A DNA stretch of 34,041 nt from a virus, in the IMG/VR virus record IMGVR_UViG_3300019754_000012, positions 1 to 34,041 of that record, one strand, 5' to 3'. Both the position numbers and the translations under genes were made by a program. Below the pieces are notes generated by a model. The model did not search any database, was not told where the DNA came from, and saw nothing but the letters and a program-made list of their open reading frames with translations. Positions 1 through 7,146 of the stretch are shown piece by piece (within the stretch, counting starts at the first letter, position 1; each line of letters opens with the position of its first letter).

Positions 1-205
1 ATACGCCGAAAATGGTGCAAGTGCAGGATTATTAAACGGAACACTACAAAGAAACTTCACTCGAGATGGCGAGGACTTTGTTGAATCGTATGATTTAAGC
101 GGTGGTACTATTACTACAAAGCCTGACAATACAATCAATACACAAGATGGGGAAGAAGTGTTAGTTTATAACATTAGATTCGCATTCGCTAAAAGGGTTA
201 TTTAA
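1..205 (+). CDS. Phage tail structural protein, C-terminal fragment
   Basis: The frame is open from the first bases to a TAA at 203-205, giving about 67 C-terminal residues; the start lies outside the window. The fragment is Gly/Thr/Asn-rich and ends with a beta-type run (EVLVYNIRFAFAKRVI), as expected of a tail tube or sheath subunit. Its stop overlaps the ATG of the tail assembly chaperone by one base (TAATG), so the two are translationally coupled. In Mu-like and E217-like myophages the tube gene sits directly before the chaperones and tape measure, which supports a tube or sheath assignment from position rather than from a diagnostic motif. Confidence 0.65.
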   Translation, partial: YAENGASAGLLNGTLQRNFTRDGEDFVESYDLSGGTITTKPDNTINTQDGEEVLVYNIRFAFAKRVI

Positions 206-606
206 TGAATGAAGAACAAAAAATGCAATTATTAAAAGAAATTCAAATAGCACAAAAAACAAAATTACAAGAGATTAAAGCTGTAGCTGATGATGATAAC
301 AAGGCTGATATAAATGGTAGAACATATCAGCTATCTAAAATGACACACAAGCAAAGATTACCATTTATACAATACTTTAATGATGTACAACCAAATCCAA
401 TTACTGGTTTATCTATCAGAAAAGATGATTTGAGCGTGAAAGAAGATATGTTAGCACCTTATGTTTTATTTGAGAATGCAACATTAAAAAACTTGCCTAA
501 CCATTTTGACAAATACCCTGATGACTATCTAACATATATTGATACTATGTTTATGGTGGTTTGTTTTCCAGTTTTGAAAGAAAGGCTACTCGGTACACAA
601 GGGTAG
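205..606 (+). CDS. Tail assembly chaperone (gpG-like)
   Basis: 133 aa, soluble, charged N-terminal helix (MNEEQKMQLLKEIQIAQ), then a region with INGRTYQLSKMTHKQRLPF. It lies between a tail tube/sheath gene and the tape measure gene, the position held by the first tail assembly chaperone in long-tailed phages. These proteins coat the tape measure while the tail is built. The ATG overlaps the previous stop. A second frame (to 806) overlaps its last 45-60 bases, the usual gpG/gpGT arrangement. Function is inferred from position, size and the overlapping frame. Confidence 0.7.
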   Translation: MNEEQKMQLLKEIQIAQKTKLQEIKAVADDDNKADINGRTYQLSKMTHKQRLPFIQYFNDVQPNPITGLSIRKDDLSVKEDMLAPYVLFENATLKNLPNHFDKYPDDYLTYIDTMFMVVCFPVLKERLLGTQG

Positions 607-806
607 TCAAAGAACAGAATTATAACTATTTACAGTACACGAACTTAGATGATTATTCTATGTCGTGTATGTCTTTAGTAAAAGCAGGATATGGTAGTTT
701 AAAAGAGATTCAAGAATTAGACACAAAAGAGTTTTTAGACTGTATTGAATATGAGAATATTAACAACACTATACAAAACTTTATTTATGAGGACGCTAGA
801 AATTAG
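561..806 (+). CDS. Tail assembly chaperone extension (gpT-like, probable -1 frameshift product)
   Basis: This frame is -1 relative to the upstream chaperone and is open from 543 (after a TGA at 540-542) to TAG-type termination at 804-806. The only local start is a TTG at 561 with no Shine-Dalgarno sequence, so it is more likely read as a C-terminal extension of the chaperone by -1 frameshifting between 543 and 606. I see no canonical X XXY YYZ heptamer in frame; the best local sequence is TTTTGAAAGAAAGG at 572-585, whose AAAGG could act as a stimulatory Shine-Dalgarno-like element. The encoded part has the mixed Leu/Gly pattern (SLVKAGYGSLKEIQEL) typical of chaperone C-terminal domains. The stop lies inside the hairpin of the terminator at 792-820 and overlaps the end of the opposing minus-strand gene. 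Confidence 0.6.
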   Translation: MFSSFERKATRYTRVVKEQNYNYLQYTNLDDYSMSCMSLVKAGYGSLKEIQELDTKEFLDCIEYENINNTIQNFIYEDARN

Positions 807-820
807 CGTCTTTTATTTTT
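792..820. terminator. Bidirectional intrinsic terminator between convergent genes
   Basis: GACGCTA (792-798) and TAGCGTC (804-810) form a perfect 7-bp stem with a 5-nt loop, followed by TTTTATTTTT (811-820) on the + strand. Both converging genes end inside it: the + chaperone frame at 806 and the minus-strand gene at 796. It should stop late transcription before the inverted accessory gene. The minus-strand side has a poorer U tract. Confidence 0.85.
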
Positions 821-1500
821 AAACTATCTATCTCTTCATTAGTTGCTGGTCTATAAACTTCCCAATTGATTCCCATATTTTCTTTTACAATTCTAATATC
901 ATTATGATTCATCTTGTCTACTATAACGCAAGGGAAATTACTCTCATCTCTATACCATTCTTTTTTTTCTTGGTAAGGGGTTAGGTTGTATTTTTCATCT
1001 TCTCTACAAATTCCTGTATCCATATCCCATCTACATAATTTAATATCATAAGGAAGTCTTACTTTTCCTAAAATATATGTTCTGTCCCTATGCCATAACT
1101 CACACTCAAACTCAGGCTTTATAAACTTAATATCACTGTTTGGTGCTTGGATTGTTTCAACACCATTTCCAATAACTTCATTAATTAATTGTTCTTCAAA
1201 TGAATGCTTTAATCTGTATTCGTTATTTTCATCATAGAATCTAATAAAAGCATCATAGTATGGATTTATATTTATTTCATACCAGTCCCCATTACTACAC
1301 TGCTCAATCTCAACATCATTATCTAACAAATAAGAATCTAAAATATCTTCGTGATTTTTGTGGATAAAAAAATATTCAAACTCTCTTTCTAGCCAATAAT
1401 TATCATCATTATCTAATTTTTCAAATGGAATATTGTTAAATGTTCTACTTTTTGCAACTCTTATATATTTTCCAGTTTCAAATTTTTCTTTTTGTGTCAT
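796..1500 (-). CDS. Accessory (moron) protein of unknown function, 234 aa
   Basis: A minus-strand gene inserted among + strand tail genes. An ATG at 1542 would give 248 aa, but its first 14 codons are read through the promoter and leader. The ATG at 1500 has AAAAGGAT 6-13 bases upstream, so I start there. The protein is acidic, rich in Tyr, Trp and Asn, without signal peptide or TM segment. C-terminal motifs WYRDESNFPCVIVDKM and NWEVYRPATNEEID give it a compact folded look. I do not recognise the family. Its own TTGATT-17-TATTAT promoter and inversion relative to the operon mark it as a moron; host take-over or anti-defence would be the usual roles, but nothing in the sequence proves this. 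Confidence 0.8.
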   Translation of the reverse strand: MTQKEKFETGKYIRVAKSRTFNNIPFEKLDNDDNYWLEREFEYFFIHKNHEDILDSYLLDNDVEIEQCSNGDWYEININPYYDAFIRFYDENNEYRLKHSFEEQLINEVIGNGVETIQAPNSDIKFIKPEFECELWHRDRTYILGKVRLPYDIKLCRWDMDTGICREDEKYNLTPYQEKKEWYRDESNFPCVIVDKMNHNDIRIVKENMGINWEVYRPATNEEIDSLKIKDANF

Positions 1501-1620
1501 AGTATCATCCTTTTTATTTATACAACAATAATACACTGTCAAAAATCATAAATCAAGTATTATGCTATAATTTAAAATAAAATTTACCTTAGTATTACAA
1601 AAGGTAACAAAAGGGTATTT
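1501..1620. promoter_or_regulatory. Divergent promoter region A (moron / tape measure)
   Basis: Minus strand: -35 TTGATT (complement of 1551-1556), exactly 17 bp, -10 TATTAT (complement of 1528-1533), then an AAAAGGAT leader for the gene ending at 796. Plus strand: extended -10 TGC-TATAAT (TATAAT at 1566-1571) without a clear -35, leading to the tape measure gene. A box TATTACAAAAGGTAACA at 1593-1609 recurs in regions B and C. The element spacing and much of the sequence match those regions, so this looks like a reusable cassette. Confidence 0.75.
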
Positions 1621-3024
1621 ATGGCAAGTGTTTCCAATTCTTTAACGACCGATTTTGTGTTTAATGGATCGATTTCTCCGCTTAATCAGTATAATAAATC
1701 ATATTCAAGTTCACTCGGATTAATGGCTAAAGGGGTTGGCTTAGCTGCCGCTGCTACTGGTGCTATGTTCGCTCTTGCAACTTCACAATTATCGGTTATA
1801 GATACAATGGGGCAACTATCAAGAGAAACTGGTACAAGCGTAGAGTTTTTACAAGAACTTGGATATACCGCTTCCGTTAATGGCGGGAGTATAGAATCAT
1901 TACAAAACTCAGTTAGAGGACTTTCTGAAAAAATAGGAGAAGCTTCAATTAACGGAAGTGATGATTTTAATAGATTAGGTATCTCAGTACGAAAAGCCAA
2001 TGGAGATGTTAAGAATACAGAAGAGGTTTTAGGAGAGGTTAGAAATTCTTTTAGAGGATTATCTAAAGAGCAACAAGTATCATTCGCACAAAAGTTGGGA
2101 ATAGACAAAGGACTTCTGCAAACTCTTAATTTAACAAATGCAGAACTAGAAAAAACTCGAAAGATAAGACAAGCTTTTGGGACAGCAAGTCAAAAAGATA
2201 CAGACGCAGTTATTAAATATAATGATAGCCTTACTACTTCTAAGATGGCTTTAAGTTCTTTGGGGCAACAGATATCATTGCAAATGCTCCCATCTATGCA
2301 AAATCTAGTTACTGGATTTAATGACCTATTATTTGGAAATGTAGACTTAATAAAAAATGGTTTATCTTCCACTTTCTTTTGGTTGGGTAGTGTAAGTAAT
2401 GCCGTAGCGAATACAGGTCGTGCGATTTATGAGGGGCTAGATTATTTCTATGGGTTTGAAAATGCATTAATGGCAACCGGTGCAGCAATTCTTTATTTCA
2501 ACAGATCATTACTTTTAAATCCAGTCGGATTATTTATTGCTGGACTAGCGGGTGCTATTCTTATTGTTGATGATTTATACAATGCTTTTAATGGAGGTCA
2601 ATCAGTCATTAAAGACTTTTTCGCAAGTTTCAATATAGATATAGTTAATACATTATCATCTGTTTTTGATGGGATGAAGATAACTTTAAATAGTTTACTT
2701 ATAGGATTGTTAGCAGTTGGTGAAGCATTAACTACAGTAGTTCTTTTAGGTGCTAAAGCTGGAAATGTTATCGGTTTAGATATTGATACTAAAGGAATTG
2801 AAGAATTTAAGAAGATTCAAAATAGTAAAAGACTTTCCTTGTCTTCAGAGAATCAAAGACTATCAAACGATATAGGAAGTAGAAATTATACAACAGCCCA
2901 AAATGTTACAGTAACTCAAAATATAAGCGGTACAGACCCTCAAAGAGTAGCAGAGCTAAGTGGTCAAAACATAGAGGGTGCAATAACTTCTGCAAATGCA
3001 CAAATAGGGAAAGGTGGTAGATAA
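1621..3024 (+). CDS. Tail tape measure protein
   Basis: 467 aa. Sets tail length and travels with the DNA during ejection. The N-terminal part is Ser/Gly/Ala-rich with a hydrophobic stretch (residues about 37-55, AAAATGAMFALATSQ), followed by the tape-measure-typical segment around QLSRETGTSVEFLQELG and predicted helical regions. Two further hydrophobic blocks (about 285-315 and 355-380) fit membrane-active segments. It is short for a tape measure; at roughly 1.5 angstrom per residue it would predict a tail near 70 nm. It lies after the chaperones and before the Dit/hub genes. The ATG has AAAGGG 6 bases upstream within the repeated TATTACAAAAGGTAACA leader. Confidence 0.88.
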   Translation: MASVSNSLTTDFVFNGSISPLNQYNKSYSSSLGLMAKGVGLAAAATGAMFALATSQLSVIDTMGQLSRETGTSVEFLQELGYTASVNGGSIESLQNSVRGLSEKIGEASINGSDDFNRLGISVRKANGDVKNTEEVLGEVRNSFRGLSKEQQVSFAQKLGIDKGLLQTLNLTNAELEKTRKIRQAFGTASQKDTDAVIKYNDSLTTSKMALSSLGQQISLQMLPSMQNLVTGFNDLLFGNVDLIKNGLSSTFFWLGSVSNAVANTGRAIYEGLDYFYGFENALMATGAAILYFNRSLLLNPVGLFIAGLAGAILIVDDLYNAFNGGQSVIKDFFASFNIDIVNTLSSVFDGMKITLNSLLIGLLAVGEALTTVVLLGAKAGNVIGLDIDTKGIEEFKKIQNSKRLSLSSENQRLSNDIGSRNYTTAQNVTVTQNISGTDPQRVAELSGQNIEGAITSANAQIGKGGR

Positions 3025-3026
3025 TA

Positions 3027-3764
3027 TTAAAAGTCGAACTCTTGACCATTAAAAATTATGTCTTTTAATGCTTTAGATTCTTCTTTTTCTTCTTCTTTTA
3101 TAATATCTTTAAAATGAACTATTTCTTTCTTTTTTATTTTTTTATCAATAGTATTACTCTTTAATGTATATGTAAGAAGTTTAACTTTTCCATCTTGATT
3201 CAATATATCTTTATTTAAAATATCCATTTTGTAGTAAGTAATCATTTCTGTTTTTCCTGAAATTGCTACTCCGTGTTTTACAAAACTTCCATAAAATGAA
3301 TATTCTATTATCCCATTTGGAGAGTAAAACTTAGTTCCTTCATATTTTCCAATTATTTGCTTTTCTTTATTTATATCTATATGCTTATTATAGTGCGATT
3401 TACTCCTTTTTTGTATACTTTCAGATATTGAGTAAACTCTAGTATCATCTTCTATCTTCTTAACTTTATTATTTCTTTTAAATTCTTCTATCATTTCTTC
3501 AGGAGTCTTTTTAATAGTATCTTCTTTGTACTCTATTTCTTCAATAATAAAACCATTATAAGCACTGCTGTACATTTTTCCATCCAATGCCATTGCATTT
3601 TTCAATTTATAGAACTGTACATTTTCTAATTTTTTATTAACCTTTAATATTTTAAAAGCTCTTCTTGTTTTATTATTTTTCCTAACACATTCCACCAAAG
3701 AGTCTTTAAATTTTTCTATATATTTTTTTGGCTCACTAATATAAATTTCTTTTATTTGTCTCAT
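3027..3764 (-). CDS. Accessory (moron) protein of unknown function, 245 aa
   Basis: A minus-strand gene between the tape measure and Dit-like genes, ending 2 bp from the tape measure stop. Very Lys-rich and basic/acidic mixed, no TM segment or signal peptide. The N-terminal part contains a helical basic region (CVRKNNKTRRAFKILKVNKK), the middle has Tyr-rich strands (GKYEGTKFYSPNG), and the C-terminus ends in charged helices (EEEKEESKALKDIIF). I do not recognise a family. The ATG at 3764 follows AAAGGATAAGAAA, and the gene has its own TTGACT-17-TATAGT promoter. Architecture is that of a moron. Confidence 0.78.
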   Translation of the reverse strand: MRQIKEIYISEPKKYIEKFKDSLVECVRKNNKTRRAFKILKVNKKLENVQFYKLKNAMALDGKMYSSAYNGFIIEEIEYKEDTIKKTPEEMIEEFKRNNKVKKIEDDTRVYSISESIQKRSKSHYNKHIDINKEKQIIGKYEGTKFYSPNGIIEYSFYGSFVKHGVAISGKTEMITYYKMDILNKDILNQDGKVKLLTYTLKSNTIDKKIKKKEIVHFKDIIKEEEKEESKALKDIIFNGQEFDF

Positions 3765-3878
3765 TTTCTTATCCTTTAATTTTATATATGAAAACTATAC
3801 ACTTACTAAAATACAAAGTCAAGTATTATGATAAAATAAACAAATAAAAAGAAAACAATATTACAAAAGGTAACATTA
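3765..3878. promoter_or_regulatory. Divergent promoter region B (moron / Dit-like gene)
   Basis: Minus strand: -35 TTGACT (complement of 3817-3822), 17 bp, -10 TATAGT (complement of 3794-3799), leader AAAGGATAAGAAA before the moron. Plus strand: AGTATTATGATAAAAT aligns with the AGTATTATGCTATAAT of region A, placing a weaker -10 at 3832-3837 (TAAAAT). The box TATTACAAAAGGTAACA is at 3859-3875, identical to region A, and supplies the ribosome site of the Dit-like gene. Confidence 0.72.
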
Positions 3879-4703
3879 ATGCTAGAAGAAGCAAAAAATA
3901 AAATAGCACAAACTTACGGATTACTAAATAAAACAAGTGATAGCGATTATCTTGGTTTTGATGGTCGCTTTACTTTAGATGCTCGAATAGATGAAAAACT
4001 ATCTCAAGCTTCAACAGTAACAAAATTCTATTTAGAAGATGGAAGCAATGCTGGAGATCACATCATAGTTGATCCTGTAATGCTATCTATAACTGGAGAA
4101 GTTGGAAAAGTAACATATCAACAAAGCTACTTAATGCAAGGGTATTTAAAAGCTCGTAGTCAGCTTGGTAGCATAGGAATATATTTACCAAATAGAACAT
4201 TGTCGCAAATAAGCAAGATAGGTAAGACTGTAAATCAAGCCACTAATGGATTAAGAAAAGCAGAAGATGTAATAAATAAAATAGGAAGTTTGGGAGCTTA
4301 CGGAGAGGATGATTTAGGATTAAAAGGACTTAAACAATATACAGATATTAACTCTCTTTTAGGTGGTAAGAAAACTAAAAATTTAGAATCTGATTTTTTA
4401 GCATTTGTAAAAGATTATGTGACTAATAGAAAAACTTTAAAAGTAGACACTGCAAAATTTGGAAGATTAGAAAATATGGTTATAACTAACTATTCCCTAA
4501 GTACTAATAATGTAGATGATTCAACTTCTTATACAATCGACTTACAAGAACTAAGAACTGTTAAATCAGTATCAACACCAGTTAAAGCAATATCTAAAAA
4601 TACTAGCGGTGACGCTTCTTTACAAACAAAAGATAAAACTGATAAGGGTGTCGTACAAGGTACAAAAAAATCACTATTTACAAAAATAACAGATTTATTT
4701 TAA
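3879..4703 (+). CDS. Dit-like tail/baseplate protein
   Basis: 274 aa. The segment at about residues 48-75 (VTKFYLEDGSNAGDHIIVDP then MLSITGEVG) matches the hallmark of Dit-like phage tail proteins, in which a 'DGxxxxDHxxxxPxxxxxxG' strand pattern is conserved. These proteins form the ring joining tail tube and baseplate hub. The C-terminal half carries VITNYSLSTNNVDDSTSYTIDLQELRTV, a second strand-rich domain seen in this family. It lies between tape measure and baseplate plug, the Mu gpN / E217-like slot. The ATG is preceded by the shared ACAAAAGGTAACATTA leader. Confidence 0.75.
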   Translation: MLEEAKNKIAQTYGLLNKTSDSDYLGFDGRFTLDARIDEKLSQASTVTKFYLEDGSNAGDHIIVDPVMLSITGEVGKVTYQQSYLMQGYLKARSQLGSIGIYLPNRTLSQISKIGKTVNQATNGLRKAEDVINKIGSLGAYGEDDLGLKGLKQYTDINSLLGGKKTKNLESDFLAFVKDYVTNRKTLKVDTAKFGRLENMVITNYSLSTNNVDDSTSYTIDLQELRTVKSVSTPVKAISKNTSGDASLQTKDKTDKGVVQGTKKSLFTKITDLF

Positions 4704-4713
4704 GGAAATAACA

Positions 4714-5046
4714 ATGCTAGAATATACAATAACGAATGAACCAAATCAAAGCTTTGTAATCTCTTATGAAGATGAACAGATCGAAGTTAGTTTAGAATTT
4801 ATAACTACTAAAAGCTTTTGGATAATGTCAATTATTTACAAAGGTAAGGAATACAACGGTATACGATTAAATAGTGCTGTAACTGCTTTTGATACTTATA
4901 ATTTACCGTTTGATGTATTTATTAATGATGTTAATAATATCGGATTTGATGCCTTTGATATAAACAACTTTAAGAGTGGCTTCTACACATTCAATTTAAT
5001 TGAAAGAGAAGAACTTGCAGAAGCTCGTGGGTATGAAGTAGAGTAG
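4714..5046 (+). CDS. Baseplate plug protein (Pam3 gp18-like)
   Basis: 110 aa. The N-terminal pattern NQSFVISYEDEQIEVSLEF, then FWIMSIIYKGKEYNGIRL, fits the small beta-barrel family of the cyanophage Pam3 baseplate plug (gp18), with the conserved 'NQ.F', central 'W...I' and 'G..L' positions. In that phage class it closes the tube lumen above the hub. It starts 10 bp after the Dit-like gene behind AAGGAAATAACA. Its 3' end meets a minus-strand gene with 1 bp between stops. Assignment is from sequence pattern plus position. Confidence 0.7.
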   Translation: MLEYTITNEPNQSFVISYEDEQIEVSLEFITTKSFWIMSIIYKGKEYNGIRLNSAVTAFDTYNLPFDVFINDVNNIGFDAFDINNFKSGFYTFNLIEREELAEARGYEVE

Positions 5047-5047
5047 T

Positions 5048-5287
5048 TTATTTACTTTCCCATTCTATACATCCAAAATCACTAGAACAGTAAACAGTAT
5101 CGAATCCTATTGCTATATCCCCACATCCACTAATACAGGTATTTTCATTATTATTGAATTTATCTTTTATAAAGTGTATGCAATTCTCACAAATTCTACT
5201 TTCAAAATCATCATAAATTTTATCAACAATTTTATCATTGTTTGTTAACTCATCACTTAAGCATTTCTTTGCTATTTCTCTTGTCAT
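5048..5287 (-). CDS. Small Cys-rich (putative zinc-binding) protein, DFGCxxWE type
   Basis: 79 aa, last gene of the minus-strand unit 6223-5048. Cysteines: CENC at 33-36, CISGC around 51-55, C67 and C73, the last in DFGCIEWE. The same C-terminal DFGCxEWES ending occurs in the 83-aa protein at 27364, so the two are relatives. The pattern suggests one or two zinc sites in a nucleic-acid or protein-binding mini-domain, function unknown. ATG with AAAAGGAGAAAG just upstream. Confidence 0.75.
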   Translation of the reverse strand: MTREIAKKCLSDELTNNDKIVDKIYDDFESRICENCIHFIKDKFNNNENTCISGCGDIAIGFDTVYCSSDFGCIEWESK

Positions 5288-5319
5288 TTCTTTCTCCTTT
5301 TATTTATTATATACTACTA

Positions 5320-6009
5320 TTAGAATAAACTACCTTGTACTTGTTTTAATCTTTTTTGTATGATTTCATAATAATCTTTGTCTAATTCGCAACCTACATA
5401 ATCTAATCCTAAAGATTTACAAGCCAATGCAGTTGTTCCACTCCCCATAAATGGATCGAATACTATTTCCTTGTCATTTCTACTTTTACTAAGCAAGAAT
5501 TCAAATAATTTTTCAGGTTTTTGTGTTGGGTGGAATTCGTTACCACTTCTAAAAGAATTTAATATGTTTTTACTTCTTCCGCCATTTAGCACTCTTTGGT
5601 TTGAATTTTTATCTAGTTTTATTCCGTAAAGAATCATCTCATAGCTTCCTGCATAGTCTGTTTTTATATCTCCCATACCCATCCCACCTTTATCCCATAT
5701 TATTATGTTTTTTAAATGAAAGTTTTTCTGAAATTCTTGTTTGAAAATATCTATATTGTGCCAACTACAAAAAATATATAAATGTGAGTTTGGTTTAGTT
5801 ATCCTTTTAAATTCACTAAACATTAATGGTAACCAATCTAAATTATTATCATTCTTTATTTTGTTGTGTTTTTTATTTTTAATATGTCTTTCATAATTCA
5901 TCCCATAAGGAGGGTCAGTCAATACCAAATCAAAAAAGTTATCAGGTACAGTTCTCATATATTCTAAGCAATCCATATTATGAACTTTGTTTAATTCTAT
6001 CTTTTTCAT
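5320..6009 (-). CDS. DNA methyltransferase, beta class (N6-adenine or N4-cytosine)
   Basis: 229 aa. Motif IV TDPPYG at residues 31-36 precedes motif I DPFMGSGTT at 185-193, the order of beta-class amino-methyltransferases (N6-A or N4-C). HPTQKP at 160-165 and GCELD after motif I are also typical. It uses S-adenosylmethionine to modify DNA. No partner nuclease lies nearby, so it is an orphan, probably protecting phage DNA from host restriction. It sits in the middle of a three-gene minus-strand unit inside the late tail operon, 28 bp after the TM protein and 32 bp before the Cys-rich protein. The target cannot be deduced here. ATG follows AAAGGAAATAGAA. Confidence 0.93.
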   Translation of the reverse strand: MKKIELNKVHNMDCLEYMRTVPDNFFDLVLTDPPYGMNYERHIKNKKHNKIKNDNNLDWLPLMFSEFKRITKPNSHLYIFCSWHNIDIFKQEFQKNFHLKNIIIWDKGGMGMGDIKTDYAGSYEMILYGIKLDKNSNQRVLNGGRSKNILNSFRSGNEFHPTQKPEKLFEFLLSKSRNDKEIVFDPFMGSGTTALACKSLGLDYVGCELDKDYYEIIQKRLKQVQGSLF

Positions 6010-6037
6010 TTCTATTTCCTTTTAAATTATCTTTGTA

Positions 6038-6223
6038 TTATTTTATAAACCATTCTTTTATACAATATTCTGCTGCCATTGAAAACAATGGTATCATAAT
6101 GAATAAGAAAATAAAAACTACTGTATTGTTTTCTATATCCTTTTTATTTATTATTAATTTTATAACAGGTTGAAAAATAATACTCCAATAAACTATTGTA
6201 AATAATAAACTATATTTAAACAT
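6038..6223 (-). CDS. Small membrane protein of unknown function, 61 aa
   Basis: Two hydrophobic segments: residues about 4-21 (YSLLFTIVYWSIIFQPVI) and 30-47 (NTVVFIFLFIMIPLFSMA). An ATG at 6265 would add 14 residues, but those are translated promoter and leader sequence; the ATG at 6223 has AAAAGGATATAGAA ahead of it. First gene of the minus-strand unit that continues into the methyltransferase. Small membrane morons may alter the host envelope (for example superinfection exclusion), which is only a guess here. Confidence 0.7.
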   Translation of the reverse strand: MFKYSLLFTIVYWSIIFQPVIKLIINKKDIENNTVVFIFLFIMIPLFSMAAEYCIKEWFIK

Positions 6224-6333
6224 TTCTATATCCTTTTTATTTATATAACAATCATACACTATCAAAAATCATAAGTAAAGAATTTAGATATAATTTAATA
6301 TAAAATTTCACACGATATTACGAAAGGTAACAG
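6224..6333. promoter_or_regulatory. Divergent promoter region C (methyltransferase unit / baseplate hub)
   Basis: Minus strand: -35 TTTACT (complement of 6274-6279), 17 bp, -10 TATGAT (complement of 6251-6256), leader AAAAGGATATAGAA. The whole promoter is nearly the same as in region A (TATGATTTTTGA(C/T)AGTGTAT). Plus strand: TTTAGATATAAT with TATAAT at 6289-6294, a sequence seen again before the portal gene (31939-31950). The box TATTACGAAAGGTAACA at 6316-6332 differs by one base from regions A and B. Confidence 0.75.
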
Positions 6334-7146
6334 TTGAACAGATTTATAAAAGATTATAAGCTAGTAATAACAACAAGCACAAAAGCTATAACGATAACAC
6401 CACCTTTAAATATAGAATTCAATGCTGAAAAATCGGCTTTATCGTATGGGCTTAATCGACTTAATTTAAAAGTATTCAATCTTAGTGAAGCAAATCGTAA
6501 TTTAATCGTAAAAGATAAAGAGGGTAATAATTACATAGGTGTTGAGCTATCTGTTGGTTATGTGAATAATATGAAGCAAGTTTTTAAAGGTAATGTTTCA
6601 AGAGCATATCCTGAAAAAAATGGTACTGAGATAGTATCGGTAATAGAATGTATGGACGGCTTATTTGATGTGAAAGAAAGCTTTACAAGTGCAACAGCTT
6701 CAACTAAATTACAAGCGGTTGAGATAATCGTAGGTAATATGATGAACACTGAAATAGGTAAAATTTCACGACAAAATACAATATATCGAGATAAGGTTAT
6801 AATGGGAAACAGCTATGAAGAGTTAAAAAAACTATTACAACCAGATGAACTTATGTATATAGAAGATGAAAAGCTTTATATCATCAAAGAGAATGAATCA
6901 GCAGAAAATTATGTAACTCTTATAAGTGCAGAAACTGGATTGATGAACACACCTAAAAGAGAAAATAAAATCGTGGAATTAGATACACGAATGAATCCGG
7001 CTATAAAAATTGGTGGTCAAGCTAAACTAGAAAGTATATACGCACCTTATTTAAATGGAGTGTATAGAATAGATACAGCTCGATTTGTAGGCTCGTATGA
7101 TGGCGATGCGTGGGATATGACAATAAAAATGAGACAAGGAGCATAA
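6334..7146 (+). CDS. Baseplate hub protein (gpP / Mu gp44-like)
   Basis: 270 aa. Starts at TTG 6334, which is 8 bases after GAAAGG; no in-frame ATG is available near the leader. Beta-rich N-terminal half (KDYKLVITTSTKAITITPPLNIEF) and a central segment with AVEIIVGNM and LLQPDELMYIEDEKLYII, typical of tail hub proteins in the gp27/VgrG-like class that form the ring on which the spike sits. The C-terminal GVYRIDTARFVGSYDGDAWDM resembles the 'G.Y.v....H.gD..g..W' ending of this family. Directly followed (0 bp) by the spike gene. Confidence 0.75.
   Translation: MNRFIKDYKLVITTSTKAITITPPLNIEFNAEKSALSYGLNRLNLKVFNLSEANRNLIVKDKEGNNYIGVELSVGYVNNMKQVFKGNVSRAYPEKNGTEIVSVIECMDGLFDVKESFTSATASTKLQAVEIIVGNMMNTEIGKISRQNTIYRDKVIMGNSYEELKKLLQPDELMYIEDEKLYIIKENESAENYVTLISAETGLMNTPKRENKIVELDTRMNPAIKIGGQAKLESIYAPYLNGVYRIDTARFVGSYDGDAWDMTIKMRQGA

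Noticed and set aside
1686-2108. Opposite-strand ORF of 140 codons within the tape measure gene
   Set aside because: Shadow frame: no ribosome site, Ser/Pro/Leu-rich composition typical of antisense reading, and fully inside a convincing gene.
3027-3100. Strong terminator between tape measure gene and the 245-aa gene
   Set aside because: Only an AT-only stem (CATTAAAA / TTTTAATG at about 3047-3072) inside the minus gene; no GC-rich hairpin with U tract.
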